Shown: positions 26,052 through 35,413, counted from the stretch's first letter. The stretch: 64,000 nt of DNA from Bacillota bacterium (GCA_023421735.1 JAEZSP010000082.1:24381-88380), one strand, 5' to 3'. Translations and numbers: made by a program. The notes: generated by a model from the sequence alone, not told the origin.

Positions 26052-26075
26052 GCCGCCGAAGGGCGGTCTTTTTTT
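26051..26075 (+). terminator. Intrinsic terminator after DeoR gene
   Basis: GGCCGCC/GGCGGTC stem, four-base loop, then seven T, starting at the stop codon. Confidence 0.85.
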
Positions 26076-26183
26076 ATGGACAGAATTTGAACAAACCGAG
26101 AACTTGATCTTTGGCGGCACTTTTCTTTAATAATCATTTAGGTTGGGCGGTTACAATAGCGCCATGGAAGGGAGGTCACGATC

Positions 26184-26897
26184 ATGGCACAGCAGATTTT
26201 CAGGCGCGTAGAGAATAAATACGTTCTTTCGTGCACGCAATATCATCAGCTTATGCGTGGGATCGCGGACAAAATCACAATCGATCAGTATGGCAGGCAT
26301 ACGATTCGCAACATCTATTTCGACACGCCGGATTTTCGGTTGCTCCGCGCATCCATTGACGCGCCGGTGTACAAGGAAAAACTTCGGTTGCGCGGCTATG
26401 GGCGCGTGCGCGATGACGATATGGTGTTTCTGGAACTCAAGAAAAAATATAAGGGGATTGTCTACAAGCGCCGGGTTGCGCTTCCCCTTTCGGTCGCACA
26501 GACGGCGCTTGCGGAGAATTCGGCGGCGGATTGTCAGATCATGCGCGAGATCGATTACTTCGCGCGGCTCTATCAGCCGCTTCTGCCGCGCATTTTCCTC
26601 GCCTACGAGCGCCGTGCGTACACGTTTCCGGGAGAACCCGACCTGCGGCTCACCTTTGATGAGAACATCCGTGCGCGCATGGACGATGTGCGGCTCGACG
26701 GCGGCGATGCGGGTGAGCTGCTCCTTTCCCCGGGCGACATAGTGATGGAATTGAAGATTCCCGGCGCGGTTCCGCTCTGGTTGGCGAAGGCGTTCGCAGA
26801 ATGCGATATTTTTCCGCGCGGCTTTTCAAAAGTCGGCACCTATTATGTCTCCCGGGTGATGGGCGGCATCGAAAGGATTGAAAAACGCTATGCTTGA
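26184..26897 (+). CDS. VTC-domain (polyphosphate-polymerase-like) protein (module B)
   Basis: A 237-residue paralogue of the gene at 18566-19270. Tunnel motifs in order: VENKYVLS, IRNIYFDTPDF, KEKLRLRGYG, FLELKKKYKG, YKRRVALP, YERRAYTF, LRLTFDENIR, IVMELKIPG and FSKVGTYY. It keeps the basic/acidic alternation more fully than the module A copy. GGGAGG precedes the ATG. It overlaps the next gene by 8 bases, so the two are translated together. Confidence 0.88.
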   Translation: MAQQIFRRVENKYVLSCTQYHQLMRGIADKITIDQYGRHTIRNIYFDTPDFRLLRASIDAPVYKEKLRLRGYGRVRDDDMVFLELKKKYKGIVYKRRVALPLSVAQTALAENSAADCQIMREIDYFARLYQPLLPRIFLAYERRAYTFPGEPDLRLTFDENIRARMDDVRLDGGDAGELLLSPGDIVMELKIPGAVPLWLAKAFAECDIFPRGFSKVGTYYVSRVMGGIERIEKRYA

Positions 26898-27543
26898 GGC
26901 ACTCATGAATCTCTCGTTTGCCGAATTTGCACTTTCGACCGGCGCGTCGGTCGCGCTGGGCGTTTTGATCGCGCTTTTATACCGGCGTGCATCGTCGGCG
27001 AGCAAATCGTTCCTTGTGACGCTCGCGATGATGCCGACTTTGGTCGGTGCGGTCATCACGCTGGTCAACGGAAATCTGGGTGCGGGGGTTGCGGTCGCGG
27101 GCGCGTTCAGCCTCGTCCGGTTCCGTTCTGCGCCCGGAAGCGCCCGAGAGATCGGGTACATATTCATGGCGACTGCCGTGGGTATCGCGACCGGCATGGG
27201 CTACGCGCTGTACGCCGTCCTTCTGTTTTTCGTGCTCGCAGGTCTTATGTTCGCGCTCGAACGGACGAATTTCGGTGAATGCGCGCGTGCTGATCGGCAG
27301 CTCAAAATTACCATTCCGGAAGATCTTGACTATGCGGGACTGTTTGACGATCTGTTTGCGCGTTATGCGAAGCGCGCGGAGCTCGTGCGCGTCAAGACGA
27401 CGAACATGGGGAGCCTGTTTGAACTGACATACGAAATCACGCTGCGCGACCAGATGATCGAAAAGACATTTATCGATGAGCTGCGTTGCCGCAACGGAAA
27501 CTTGAATATCACCTGCGGCAAGGTTGCGGCGGGCGAACTGTAA
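26890..27543 (+). CDS. DUF4956 membrane protein (module B)
   Basis: A 217-residue paralogue of 17857-18519: four membrane helices with GAFSLVRFRSAPGSA in the same place as GALSIVRFRTAVKEP of module A, and a soluble C-terminal ferredoxin-like domain. ATG 26890 is chosen with AAAGGA 12 bases upstream; a TTG at 26878 has no room for a site. It overlaps the VTC gene by 8 bases and precedes the lipoprotein gene by 9. Confidence 0.82.
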   Translation: MLEALMNLSFAEFALSTGASVALGVLIALLYRRASSASKSFLVTLAMMPTLVGAVITLVNGNLGAGVAVAGAFSLVRFRSAPGSAREIGYIFMATAVGIATGMGYALYAVLLFFVLAGLMFALERTNFGECARADRQLKITIPEDLDYAGLFDDLFARYAKRAELVRVKTTNMGSLFELTYEITLRDQMIEKTFIDELRCRNGNLNITCGKVAAGEL

Positions 27544-27552
27544 GGGAGCCAT

Positions 27553-29271
27553 ATGAAAAAGTTATTATTGTTATTACTGAGCCTCGTGCTCATGGCAGGC
27601 CTCGCGGCTTGCGCAGTAACGAACGCGGAAGACCGGCAAAGCGCGCTCACGGTCAACGGCGACGCGGTCACCGTCGACGCGGACGGGACGTATACCATCA
27701 CAACCGGGGGAACATACGAACTCTCCGGCACGCTCGATGGACAGATTTGGATTGACGCCAAGGAAGAAACGGTCACGCTGATTCTAAACGGCGTGGATAT
27801 CAAGAGTGGGCTCTCCTCCGCCATCTACATCCAAAAGGCGGAGGCGGTGACCATCGAACTGGCAGAGGGCAGCGAAAACCGCCTCTCGGACGCCGCCGAT
27901 TACACCTACGACGACCAAGCCGAGGAAGAGCCGGACGGCACGATCTTTTCAAAATCGGATCTTGTCATTCAGGGCACAGGGAGTCTCGAGATTCAGGCAA
28001 ACCACAGCTACGCCATCCGCACGAAGGACGCCCTCACGATCGCGACGGGCACGTATGAAATCACATCCGCTGATACCGGCATTCGTGCGGGCGACAGTGT
28101 AACCATCGCGGGCGGCGATCTCACGATCACTTCCGGAAACGACGGAATCCGCGCAAGCAATGACACCGATGAGACGCTCGGATGGGTTCTCGTTTCCGGA
28201 GGGACAATCCGGATTTCCGCGGCGTGCGACGGCATTCAGGCAGAGACGGATCTCACCGTCACGGGCGGCACAATCGAAATTGCCACGAGCGGTGCGATTG
28301 CGGGAGATGATACCAGCGCCAAGGGATTGAAGGCGGGCGGCAACATCGCCATCTCCGGCGGAGAAATGACGCTGAACACGGACGACGACGGCGTGCATGC
28401 AAACGGAAACGTTTCCGTTGTGGATGGAACCCTGACCATTTCTTCCGGCGACGACGGCATGCATGCGGACGCCGACATGACCGTTTCCGGCGGCACGGTC
28501 ACGATCACACAATCCTACGAGGGCATTGAAGGCAAAAATCTCGTCATCTCCGGCGGCACAATCCACATCACGTCTTCGGACGACGGCCTCAATGCGGGAG
28601 GCGGAGCGGACGGCTCTTCCTTCGGGCGAATGGGTGCGAACACATTCGCGAGCGGCAGTGATTACTCGCTGGAAATCAGCGGCGGGTTCATCGTGATCCA
28701 TGCGCAGGGCGACGGCGTCGATTCCAACGGCGATCTGACCATCTCCGGCGGCGTGACGCTCGTCAGCGGGCCGACGAGCGATGGCAACGGCGCGATGGAC
28801 AGCGGCGACGGCGCGACATTCAAAGTCACCGGCGGCATCCTCATCGCGGCGGGCAGCTCCGGCATGGCCGAAACGCCCGGCGGCACATCGACGCAGAATT
28901 CCATCTCGGTCGGGCTGACGGGTTCGGCGGGCGAACTCGTGTCCATCGCGGATGCGAATGGAAATGTACTCTATGCGTTTTCGCCTGAAAAGGCCTACGC
29001 AAATGTGCTGATCTCTGCACCGGACATCACGACGGGCGAAACGTATACCGTGTGCCTCGGCGGTACGGCGAGCGGACTGGATGCAGACGGCTATCAGAAG
29101 GCCGGATCGGTATCCGGCGGACAGGCAGTTGGCAGCGCGACCGTCGGTTCGTACCTCTCGACGATCGGAAACGTTTCGACAAGCGGCTTTGGCGGCATGA
29201 ATGATTGGAACCGCCAGGGCGGTCAGATGCCGAGTGGTCAGATGCCCGGCGGACAGCGCCCGGGATATTGA
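27553..29271 (+). CDS. Carbohydrate-binding beta-helix lipoprotein (Cthe_2159-like)
   Basis: A 572-residue lipoprotein: signal peptide with lipobox LAAC (Cys20), then a parallel beta-helix built of repeated units such as GGTIHITSSDDGLNAGG, DGTLTISSGDDGMHA and GGDLTITSGNDGIRA, in which Asp-Asp-Gly turns suggest calcium sites. The C-terminus is Gly/Gln/Met-rich (residues about 550-572). Cthe_2159-type proteins bind acidic polysaccharide such as polygalacturonate. Third gene of module B, so the VTC/DUF4956 pair may serve its export, modification or anchoring (inference). Confidence 0.8.
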   Translation: MKKLLLLLLSLVLMAGLAACAVTNAEDRQSALTVNGDAVTVDADGTYTITTGGTYELSGTLDGQIWIDAKEETVTLILNGVDIKSGLSSAIYIQKAEAVTIELAEGSENRLSDAADYTYDDQAEEEPDGTIFSKSDLVIQGTGSLEIQANHSYAIRTKDALTIATGTYEITSADTGIRAGDSVTIAGGDLTITSGNDGIRASNDTDETLGWVLVSGGTIRISAACDGIQAETDLTVTGGTIEIATSGAIAGDDTSAKGLKAGGNIAISGGEMTLNTDDDGVHANGNVSVVDGTLTISSGDDGMHADADMTVSGGTVTITQSYEGIEGKNLVISGGTIHITSSDDGLNAGGGADGSSFGRMGANTFASGSDYSLEISGGFIVIHAQGDGVDSNGDLTISGGVTLVSGPTSDGNGAMDSGDGATFKVTGGILIAAGSSGMAETPGGTSTQNSISVGLTGSAGELVSIADANGNVLYAFSPEKAYANVLISAPDITTGETYTVCLGGTASGLDADGYQKAGSVSGGQAVGSATVGSYLSTIGNVSTSGFGGMNDWNRQGGQMPSGQMPGGQRPGY

Positions 29272-29284
29272 CCGCACAACAACA

Positions 29285-29321
29285 CGCTCCCAGCCAAAGG
29301 GCATGGGAGCGCCTTTTTTGT
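29285..29321 (+). terminator. Intrinsic terminator after module B
   Basis: CGCTCCCA / TGGGAGCG stem, loop of about 11, then CCTTTTTTG. Confidence 0.82.
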
Positions 29322-29365
29322 CTTCGATATGCGGGCCGTTTTCCAGGATTGGCGGGTCAGCCTCG

Positions 29366-31384
29366 TCACTCCAGTTCGAACGCACCCGTGTAGAGCTGAT
29401 AGTACTGCCCACGGTTTTCGATGAGCCGTTCATGGTTGCCGCGTTCGATGATGCGGCCGTGGTCGAGCACCATGATGACGTCGGAATTCTGGACGGTGGA
29501 GAGCCGATGCGCAATGACGAACACGGTGCGCCCCTTCATGAGTCGATCCATACCGCGCTGGACGAGGAGTTCCGTGCGCGTATCGATGGAGGAAGTTGCC
29601 TCGTCGAGAATCATGACGGGGGGATCCGCTACGGCTGCGCGCGCGATGGCGATGAGCTGGCGCTGACCCTGCGAAAGGTTCGATCCGTTCGCCGTGAGGA
29701 GCGTGTCATAGCCGTCGGTCAGCCTTCTGATGAAGTCGTCGGCGTTCGCAAGTCGCGCGGCCGCATAAACTTCTTCGTCCGTCGCATCGAGCTTCCCGAA
29801 GCGGATATTCTCCATCACAGTTCCGGTGAACAGGTTTGTATCCTGCAAAACGATGCCGAGGGATCTGCGCAGGTCGGGCTTTTTGATCTTTTCGATGTTG
29901 ATCCCGTCGTAGCGAATTTTGCCCTGTTGAATCGCATAGAAACGGTTCAGAAGATTCGTGATGGTCGTTTTGCCGGCGCCGGTTGCGCCGACGAATGCAA
30001 CTTTCTCGCCCGGCTCCGCATAGAGTGAGATGTCATGAAGAACCGGTTTGCCCTCTTCGTAGGCGAACTCGACGTCGGTGAGCCGCACATCGCCCGCGAC
30101 CTTTGTATACGTGATCGAGCCGTCTGCCTGATGCGGGTGCTTCCACGCCCACACGCCGGTGCGCGCCGGGGTCTCGGTGATGGTGCCGTCCTCTGCGATT
30201 TTGGCGTTAACGAGCGTGACATAGCCCTCATCAGGCTCCGGCGCCTCGTCCAGTAGGGCGAAGATGCGCTTTGCGCCCGCCATGGCCGAAACGACCGCGT
30301 TGATCTGCTGGGATACCTGGCTGATGGGCATGGTGAACGAGCGCGAAAGCTGCATGAACGCCGCGATGGTGCCGAGGGTCAGCCCACCGACTCCGCCAAT
30401 GGCCAGCGCCCCGCCGACGACTGCAAGCATCACGTATTGCAGATTGCCGAGATTCCCCATGATCGGCATGAGGATGTTGCCGAGCATATTCGCCTGATTT
30501 GCCTGTTCGCACAGCGCGTCGTTCAGGTCGGCGAACTCCTTTTTGGCGACGGGCTCGTGGTTGAACACCTTCAAAACTTTCTGCCCGTTGATCATTTCTT
30601 CGATAAATCCGTTGAGTGCGCCGAGGGTCGCCTGCTGCGCGGAGAAATAGCGCGCCGAGCGTCCGCCGATCCGCTTTGTGATCTGCATCATGATAACCAC
30701 GAACCCGATCGTGAAAAGCGTCAGCCAGATGTTTAGCAGGAGCATGTTTACGAGCACGGTGATGACCGTCACGACGGAAGAGAACACCTGCGGGATCGAC
30801 ATGCCGACCATCTGACGCAGCGTCTCCGTGTCGTTGGTGTAGCGGCTCATCACGTCGCCGTGAGAATGCTGGTCAAAGTATTTGATCGGCAACTTTTGCA
30901 TGTGCGTGAAGAGCTGATCGCGCACCCTTTTGAGCGTGCCCTGCGAAACGCTGACCATCAAAAAGTTGAACAGCCACGTACAGAAGATGCCAGTGAGGTA
31001 GATGAGCGCCATCACGATCACCATGTGAAACAGCCCCGTAAATACCGGGTTCTCCACCTCGATCAGCGGCGTGATGTAATTGTCAAACAGCCTTTTCAAA
31101 AACAGTGCGGCCTGAACGTTTGCCTGCGCGGAGACGATGATCGCCACAAACACCACGATGAGGCGCGGCCAGTAGGGCAGAAAGACTGTCTTTAATATGC
31201 GCATTGCCGTGTTTTTATCGAGCTTGCCGCGCGGGCCAAAGTTTCCGCCGCGCGGGCCGCCGGGGCCGCCGAACATCCGCCCGCCGGGCTTTTGTTCAAT
31301 GCGCGAATACCGCTTGAATACCGCGGAAGGCTCGCTCATGCCGGGCAAATCCTTGCGATTGAGCCTCGGTTTTTTATTCCGCAT
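29366..31384 (-). CDS. ABC exporter half-transporter with canonical ATPase site
   Basis: A 672-residue fusion of six membrane helices and an ATPase domain. Walker A VGATGAGKTT, signature LSQGQRQ, Walker B with catalytic Glu (MILDEATSSID). A Gly/Arg/Pro-rich N-terminal extension of about 65 residues and an insert before the ATPase domain are unusual. ATG 31384 overlaps the previous gene by 11 bases and has AAGGGGGG upstream. It pairs with the next entry as the catalytically competent half of a heterodimeric multidrug-type exporter. Confidence 0.88.
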   Translation of the reverse strand: MRNKKPRLNRKDLPGMSEPSAVFKRYSRIEQKPGGRMFGGPGGPRGGNFGPRGKLDKNTAMRILKTVFLPYWPRLIVVFVAIIVSAQANVQAALFLKRLFDNYITPLIEVENPVFTGLFHMVIVMALIYLTGIFCTWLFNFLMVSVSQGTLKRVRDQLFTHMQKLPIKYFDQHSHGDVMSRYTNDTETLRQMVGMSIPQVFSSVVTVITVLVNMLLLNIWLTLFTIGFVVIMMQITKRIGGRSARYFSAQQATLGALNGFIEEMINGQKVLKVFNHEPVAKKEFADLNDALCEQANQANMLGNILMPIMGNLGNLQYVMLAVVGGALAIGGVGGLTLGTIAAFMQLSRSFTMPISQVSQQINAVVSAMAGAKRIFALLDEAPEPDEGYVTLVNAKIAEDGTITETPARTGVWAWKHPHQADGSITYTKVAGDVRLTDVEFAYEEGKPVLHDISLYAEPGEKVAFVGATGAGKTTITNLLNRFYAIQQGKIRYDGINIEKIKKPDLRRSLGIVLQDTNLFTGTVMENIRFGKLDATDEEVYAAARLANADDFIRRLTDGYDTLLTANGSNLSQGQRQLIAIARAAVADPPVMILDEATSSIDTRTELLVQRGMDRLMKGRTVFVIAHRLSTVQNSDVIMVLDHGRIIERGNHERLIENRGQYYQLYTGAFELE

Positions 31385-33137
31385 CCGCGTCGCCCCCCTT
31401 CTTCTGGGATTCGTAGACCTCTCGATAGATTTCGTTGTCCGCCAGGAGCTCCTGATGCGTGCCAATGCCGTTGATTTTGCCGCCTTCGAGCACCAGAATC
31501 ACGTCCGCGTCTTCGACGGAGGCCACGCGCTGCGCGATGATAAACTTAGTGGTCGCCGGTATGTAATCCTGAAATGCGCGCCGGATGAGCGCGTCGGTCT
31601 TCGTATCGACCGCGGAGGTCGAATCGTCCAGGATCAGGATCTTCGGCTTTTTGAGCAGTGCGCGCGCGATGGTTAGCCGTTGTTTTTGCCCGCCCGAGAC
31701 ATTTGAGCCGCCCTGCTCGATGAACGTGTTGTAGCCGTCTGACATTTGGCGGATGAATTCATCCGCCTGTGCGAGCTTTGCCGCATACTCGACTTCCTCA
31801 TCCGAGGCATTCTCGTTGCCCCAGCGCAGGTTTTCGTAAATCGTACCCGCAAAGAGCTCGTTTTTCTGCAGAACCATGGCAACCGAGTCGCGCAGTACCG
31901 GGATGTCGTATTCGCGCACGTCCACGCCGCCCACGTATACCGTGCCGGCGGTTGCATCATAGAGCCGGGGGATGAGCTGCACGAGCGACGATTTTGAAGA
32001 ACCCGTGCCGCCGAGGATGCCGACCGTCTGGCCGGACTTCACCTTGAAGTTCACGTCCGTCAAACAGCAGTTGTTGATGTCCTTCGAGTAGCTGAAGCTG
32101 ACGTTTTTGAATTCCACGGAGCCGTTTTTGACGGACATCACGGGATGTGCCGGATCGACGATGTCGCTTTCCTCATCAAGCACCTCGACGATGCGCCCCG
32201 CGGATGCGCGGGAGATGGTGATCATGACATAGATCATCGAGAGCATCATGAGGCTCATCAGGATTTGCCCCGCGTACTGAATCAGGGTGAAGAGATCGCC
32301 TTGCGTCATCGAGCCCGCCGCGCCGTGCCCGTTTACGATCATCATCGCGCCGAGCCAGCTGACCAGGAGCACCGAGAAATACATTGCGAACTGCATCAGC
32401 GGCTGGTTGAGTGCCAGAAGCCGCTCTGCGCGCGCGTTCAGACGATAGATGCCGGAGGACTCCGCCTTGAATTTTTCAACCTCGTATTCCTGGCGCACGA
32501 ACGACTTGACAACCCGGACGCCGCGCAGATTTTCCTGCACGACGCGGTTCAGACGATCCATGGTCTGAAACATCCGGCGGAACAGCGGATGCACGTGAGA
32601 GGCGATAAACAATAGTCCGCCCGCGAGGATCGGCACCGCGCCGAGGAACACCAGCGCCAGCCGCCAGTTGATGAGTGATGCCATGATGAGCGAAAAGATC
32701 ATCATCAACGGGCCCCGCACCGCCACGCGAATGATCATCATGAATGCGTTTTGCACGCTCATCACGTCGGTGGTCAGGCGCGTGACCAAACTCGCGGTGG
32801 AAAATTTGTCGATGTTTGCGAAGGAAAAGGTCTGTACCTTGGTGAACATATCCTGCCTGAGGTTGTGGGAAAAACCGGACATGGCGCGCGCGGCAAATCT
32901 GCCGGAGAGCACGCCAAACGTCAGGGAGACGAGGCAGCAAATGAATAGGAGCCCGCCGATTTTAAGGAGATAGGGAAGGTCTCCCGCACCGCCATTGCCG
33001 TTGATGCCATTGTCAATCAGAAGTTTCATGAGAACCGGGATCACCACGTCCATGATGACCTCCAGCGAGACGCAAGCGGGCGCAAGGAGCGTCGCCCGCT
33101 TGTATTCCCGCACGCTCCTGAGGAGCTTTTTGATCAT
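31374..33137 (-). CDS. ABC exporter half-transporter with degenerate ATPase site
   Basis: A 587-residue membrane/ATPase fusion. Walker A GGTGSSKSS is altered (Ser for Gly before Lys), and the residue after the Walker B Asp is Asp rather than the catalytic Glu (ILILDDSTSAVD). This pattern marks the inactive half of heterodimeric exporters of the BmrCD/LmrCD kind. Signature VSGGQKQ is normal. Start overlaps the MarR stop by 4 bases (ATGA). Confidence 0.88.
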   Translation of the reverse strand: MIKKLLRSVREYKRATLLAPACVSLEVIMDVVIPVLMKLLIDNGINGNGGAGDLPYLLKIGGLLFICCLVSLTFGVLSGRFAARAMSGFSHNLRQDMFTKVQTFSFANIDKFSTASLVTRLTTDVMSVQNAFMMIIRVAVRGPLMMIFSLIMASLINWRLALVFLGAVPILAGGLLFIASHVHPLFRRMFQTMDRLNRVVQENLRGVRVVKSFVRQEYEVEKFKAESSGIYRLNARAERLLALNQPLMQFAMYFSVLLVSWLGAMMIVNGHGAAGSMTQGDLFTLIQYAGQILMSLMMLSMIYVMITISRASAGRIVEVLDEESDIVDPAHPVMSVKNGSVEFKNVSFSYSKDINNCCLTDVNFKVKSGQTVGILGGTGSSKSSLVQLIPRLYDATAGTVYVGGVDVREYDIPVLRDSVAMVLQKNELFAGTIYENLRWGNENASDEEVEYAAKLAQADEFIRQMSDGYNTFIEQGGSNVSGGQKQRLTIARALLKKPKILILDDSTSAVDTKTDALIRRAFQDYIPATTKFIIAQRVASVEDADVILVLEGGKINGIGTHQELLADNEIYREVYESQKKGGDADAE

Positions 33138-33619
33138 ACGTTCACCTCCGGTGTGTCTTCAGGGTGCGCAACGTCCAGGTTCTCCATCACCGCGGTTCGA
33201 ATCTTTGCCATGCAGGACATGAACTGCTTTTTCTCGGCGGGCGTCAGCGCACCCTCGATGATTGCGTCCACGCGCTGCATGTCGGCCATTTGATTCTTGT
33301 GCATCTGAATCGCCTTTTCCGTCAATACGATCCGCTTGAGCCGCGCGTCCGATAAAACGGCCTCGCGGGTCAAAAGTCCCTTTTTCTCCATCAGGGTGAT
33401 GACGCTTGAGGTTGTGGAACGCGAGATTTTAAGCGCCGTCTCGATGTCCTTCTGGTAAACGTCGCCTTCGTGGTGATAGAGAAATCCGATGATCCAGTGG
33501 TGCAGCCGCGTGAGCTGCATCCCCCCCTCCAGCGTGCGCATGTGCGCGTCCCCATGCCGATGGATCAAATGATCGAGTGTTCTCAGTTCAAATATGATTT
33601 CGCTGTCCTTCGGTCTCAT
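33134..33619 (-). CDS. MarR family transcriptional regulator
   Basis: A 161-residue winged-helix regulator (VYQKDIETALKISRSTTSSVITLMEKKGLLTRE as recognition region, about residues 55-87) with DARLKRIVLTEKA in the wing. It heads the exporter operon and probably represses it until a toxic substrate is bound. ATG 33619 has GGAGGG upstream; an in-frame ATG at 33679 lies on the promoter -10. Confidence 0.9.
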   Translation of the reverse strand: MRPKDSEIIFELRTLDHLIHRHGDAHMRTLEGGMQLTRLHHWIIGFLYHHEGDVYQKDIETALKISRSTTSSVITLMEKKGLLTREAVLSDARLKRIVLTEKAIQMHKNQMADMQRVDAIIEGALTPAEKKQFMSCMAKIRTAVMENLDVAHPEDTPEVNV

Positions 33620-33677
33620 GCGTTCCCTCCTTTCGCGTCTCGCCAGATGTTTGAGAACGTACTGTTTGCGTGCTAAC

Positions 33678-33706
33678 ATTTTACTGCCTGATTAATTTGC
33701 TGTCAA
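33678..33706 (-). promoter_or_regulatory. Promoter of the MarR-ABC exporter operon
   Basis: Minus-strand consensus -35 TTGACA (33701-33706), 17-base spacer, -10 TAAAAT (33678-33683). Confidence 0.88.
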
Positions 33707-33807
33707 GTCTTTTTTTATCTCTTTCGACACATTTTTCGTTTCCGAGCGCGGTTGTGCGAAAGGGGTGGCGTCCTTGATCGGCAAGGGGAATACATGAAAA
33801 GCCAAAA

Positions 33808-33873
33808 AAGAAACCGCCGTTCCAGCGGAAGACCGGTTCGCATGATCGAAACCAACCTTTCGCCGGAACGGCG
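33808..33873 (-). terminator. Large structured terminator of the NAGPA-like operon
   Basis: On the minus strand a 13-pair stem CGCCGTTCCGGCG / CGCTGGAACGGCG (one G-T pair) encloses an inner helix (GGTTTCG / CGAACC) and is followed by GTTTCTTTTTTGG. Confidence 0.75.
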
Positions 33874-33901
33874 ATGGATTATGGGCCAAGGGCCGGCGCG
33901 G

Positions 33902-34177
33902 TCACTTTCCGCGTTTCTCCCGTCTTTCCCGCAGTTCCATGTACGTGCGCAGCGCGCGCAGGCGGGCGAGCGCAGTCAGGTGAAAAGCTGCGTTGACGAT
34001 GGACAGGAAGGCAAGGGCAAAGAGCAACCACTTGGTGGTCTGATTGGCAAGGAAGCTCATTTCGCCGCGCTTGACCTGATCGATGAGAAACAGGGCGATG
34101 AGCACGGCCGAGAGGATAATGATGAGGTGGGAGAGAATCCGGAGTATGAGATTGACGACAGGGCGTCCGGTCGTCAT
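33902..34177 (-). CDS. Small two-helix membrane protein
   Basis: A 91-residue protein with hydrophobic helices at about 8-32 and 46-66 and a strongly basic/acidic C-terminal tail (RERREKRGK). ATG 34177 overlaps the glycosidase-like stop by 4 bases. No family recognised. Its coupling to the glycosidase-like gene echoes the arrangement at 10459-11749. Confidence 0.6.
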   Translation of the reverse strand: MTTGRPVVNLILRILSHLIIILSAVLIALFLIDQVKRGEMSFLANQTTKWLLFALAFLSIVNAAFHLTALARLRALRTYMELRERREKRGK

Positions 34178-35154
34178 CTCGGGATCAAGATCATGTCGCT
34201 GCATTCGCGCTTAGCCTCCTGATGTAAACTGATTTCTGCGCCGTCGAAATCCATTTCGGCAAGCGTCCCCCCATAGAGTGCATAGGCGGATTCACAGCCC
34301 AGCGCACGCATGGTTTCGCTCAGCGATTCGAGGGTTACGTAGCCCTCCATGATGACGAAGCAGTAGTGTCCCGGTTCATAGTATCCGAATGCCGCGCGCC
34401 GCCCCGGCAGGAGCATGTCCGTGTCGTATTCGGACGGAATCGATCCATCCGCGAGCAGAATCGGGCCAAAGCTCCAAATCTGAACGGGGTGCTTATCCAT
34501 GACATGCGTCAGGTTAAACGCGGCAGGCGCGTAGAGATCGACCGTGCCATCCCAGTTGAGCACGCATACATCCCGATCGGCCGTTTTGGAATACAGGATG
34601 CCGTTTCGCATGATCACGCCGCCGTAGCGCTCGGAATAATTGTCGCCCGTGATGGCAAAAAGCGCGTCATTCTGCGCCGCGATGGACTGCGCGCGCGCGC
34701 GTTGTCCCTTGCCGTAGGTGTCGTTGGCGAGCGCGGTTTGAAGCCGCGAAAGATCGGACACGAAGACGTCCGCTACGTATACGGGCCCTGTTGAGAGCGC
34801 GTAGGTCGTGATCGTCAGCTCGCAGCTCGCGTCATAATAATAGGTGGTGTCTCCATCGATACGCGTCTCGGGCGTGCTGTGTAAAAAACGCCCGTCGAAC
34901 GAAAAATAGCCCAGGTCGCCGCCGTTGTCCGTGGATTTGCTTTCGCCTGAAATGAAGTAGGCGCTCCCGCTGCGCGGAGATGCAATGCCAACGCCCGGCT
35001 CGGCCCGCACGATGCCGTAGCGAAAAAAAATGAAAAAGAAGATCCCGAGCGCGACGCACAGAACGTCCGCGCCCACGATGAGGAGCGTTTTTTTAAGCTT
35101 CGCCGCGTCATATGGGGTGCCGTCCCGGACAACCAGCTTCCATCTGTCGTTCAT
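34174..35154 (-). CDS. Diverged phosphodiester glycosidase-like (NAGPA) membrane-anchored protein
   Basis: A 326-residue paralogue of 10459-11379 with a single N-terminal membrane helix (about 23-43). The first motif is kept as AITGDNYSERYGGVIMRNG but the hallmark DGGGSSTM is replaced by LYGGTLAEMDFDG, so the active site is likely altered or lost. GGAGG precedes ATG 35154. Possible binding or regulatory role on cell-surface glycopolymers. Confidence 0.72.
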   Translation of the reverse strand: MNDRWKLVVRDGTPYDAAKLKKTLLIVGADVLCVALGIFFFIFFRYGIVRAEPGVGIASPRSGSAYFISGESKSTDNGGDLGYFSFDGRFLHSTPETRIDGDTTYYYDASCELTITTYALSTGPVYVADVFVSDLSRLQTALANDTYGKGQRARAQSIAAQNDALFAITGDNYSERYGGVIMRNGILYSKTADRDVCVLNWDGTVDLYAPAAFNLTHVMDKHPVQIWSFGPILLADGSIPSEYDTDMLLPGRRAAFGYYEPGHYCFVIMEGYVTLESLSETMRALGCESAYALYGGTLAEMDFDGAEISLHQEAKRECSDMILIPR

Positions 35155-35307
35155 CGCGCCATCCTCCGCTTTCATCAAATTATACCATCCGGCGCGCCGA
35201 AAAGCAAGAATCATCGAATGAGGCGGTGTAAACGTTTGTTTTTCGGTTTCGGGCACATGTTTTCGCGTGTTTACCAATATTTAACCATAAAATCGCGCGC
35301 TGAGGGC

Positions 35308-35336
35308 TTGCATTCACCCTCGGGAATGGTTAAACT
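35308..35336 (+). promoter_or_regulatory. groESL promoter
   Basis: -35 TTGCAT (35308-35313), 17-base spacer, -10 TAAACT (35331-35336), just upstream of the CIRCE operator. Confidence 0.75.
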
Positions 35337-35350
35337 ATCATCTGTAAGCG

Positions 35351-35377
35351 TTGGCACTCGATTAAAAGGAGTGCTAA
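35351..35377 (+). promoter_or_regulatory. CIRCE operator (HrcA-binding site)
   Basis: TTGGCACTC-N9-GAGTGCTAA, one mismatch from the consensus inverted repeat. It places groESL under HrcA heat-shock repression. hrcA itself is not in the window. Confidence 0.96.
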
Positions 35378-35413
35378 CAGAGAGAGTTCCATTCGAACAA
35401 GGAGGTTTGGATT

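Noticed and set aside
27949..29514. 521-codon open frame antisense to the beta-helix lipoprotein
   Set aside because: Shadow of the repetitive sense gene; Arg-rich composition, no family motif and no start signal.
33160..33200. GGTTCGAATC resembling a tRNA T-loop
   Set aside because: It lies inside the marR coding sequence and no acceptor or anticodon stem can be drawn around it.
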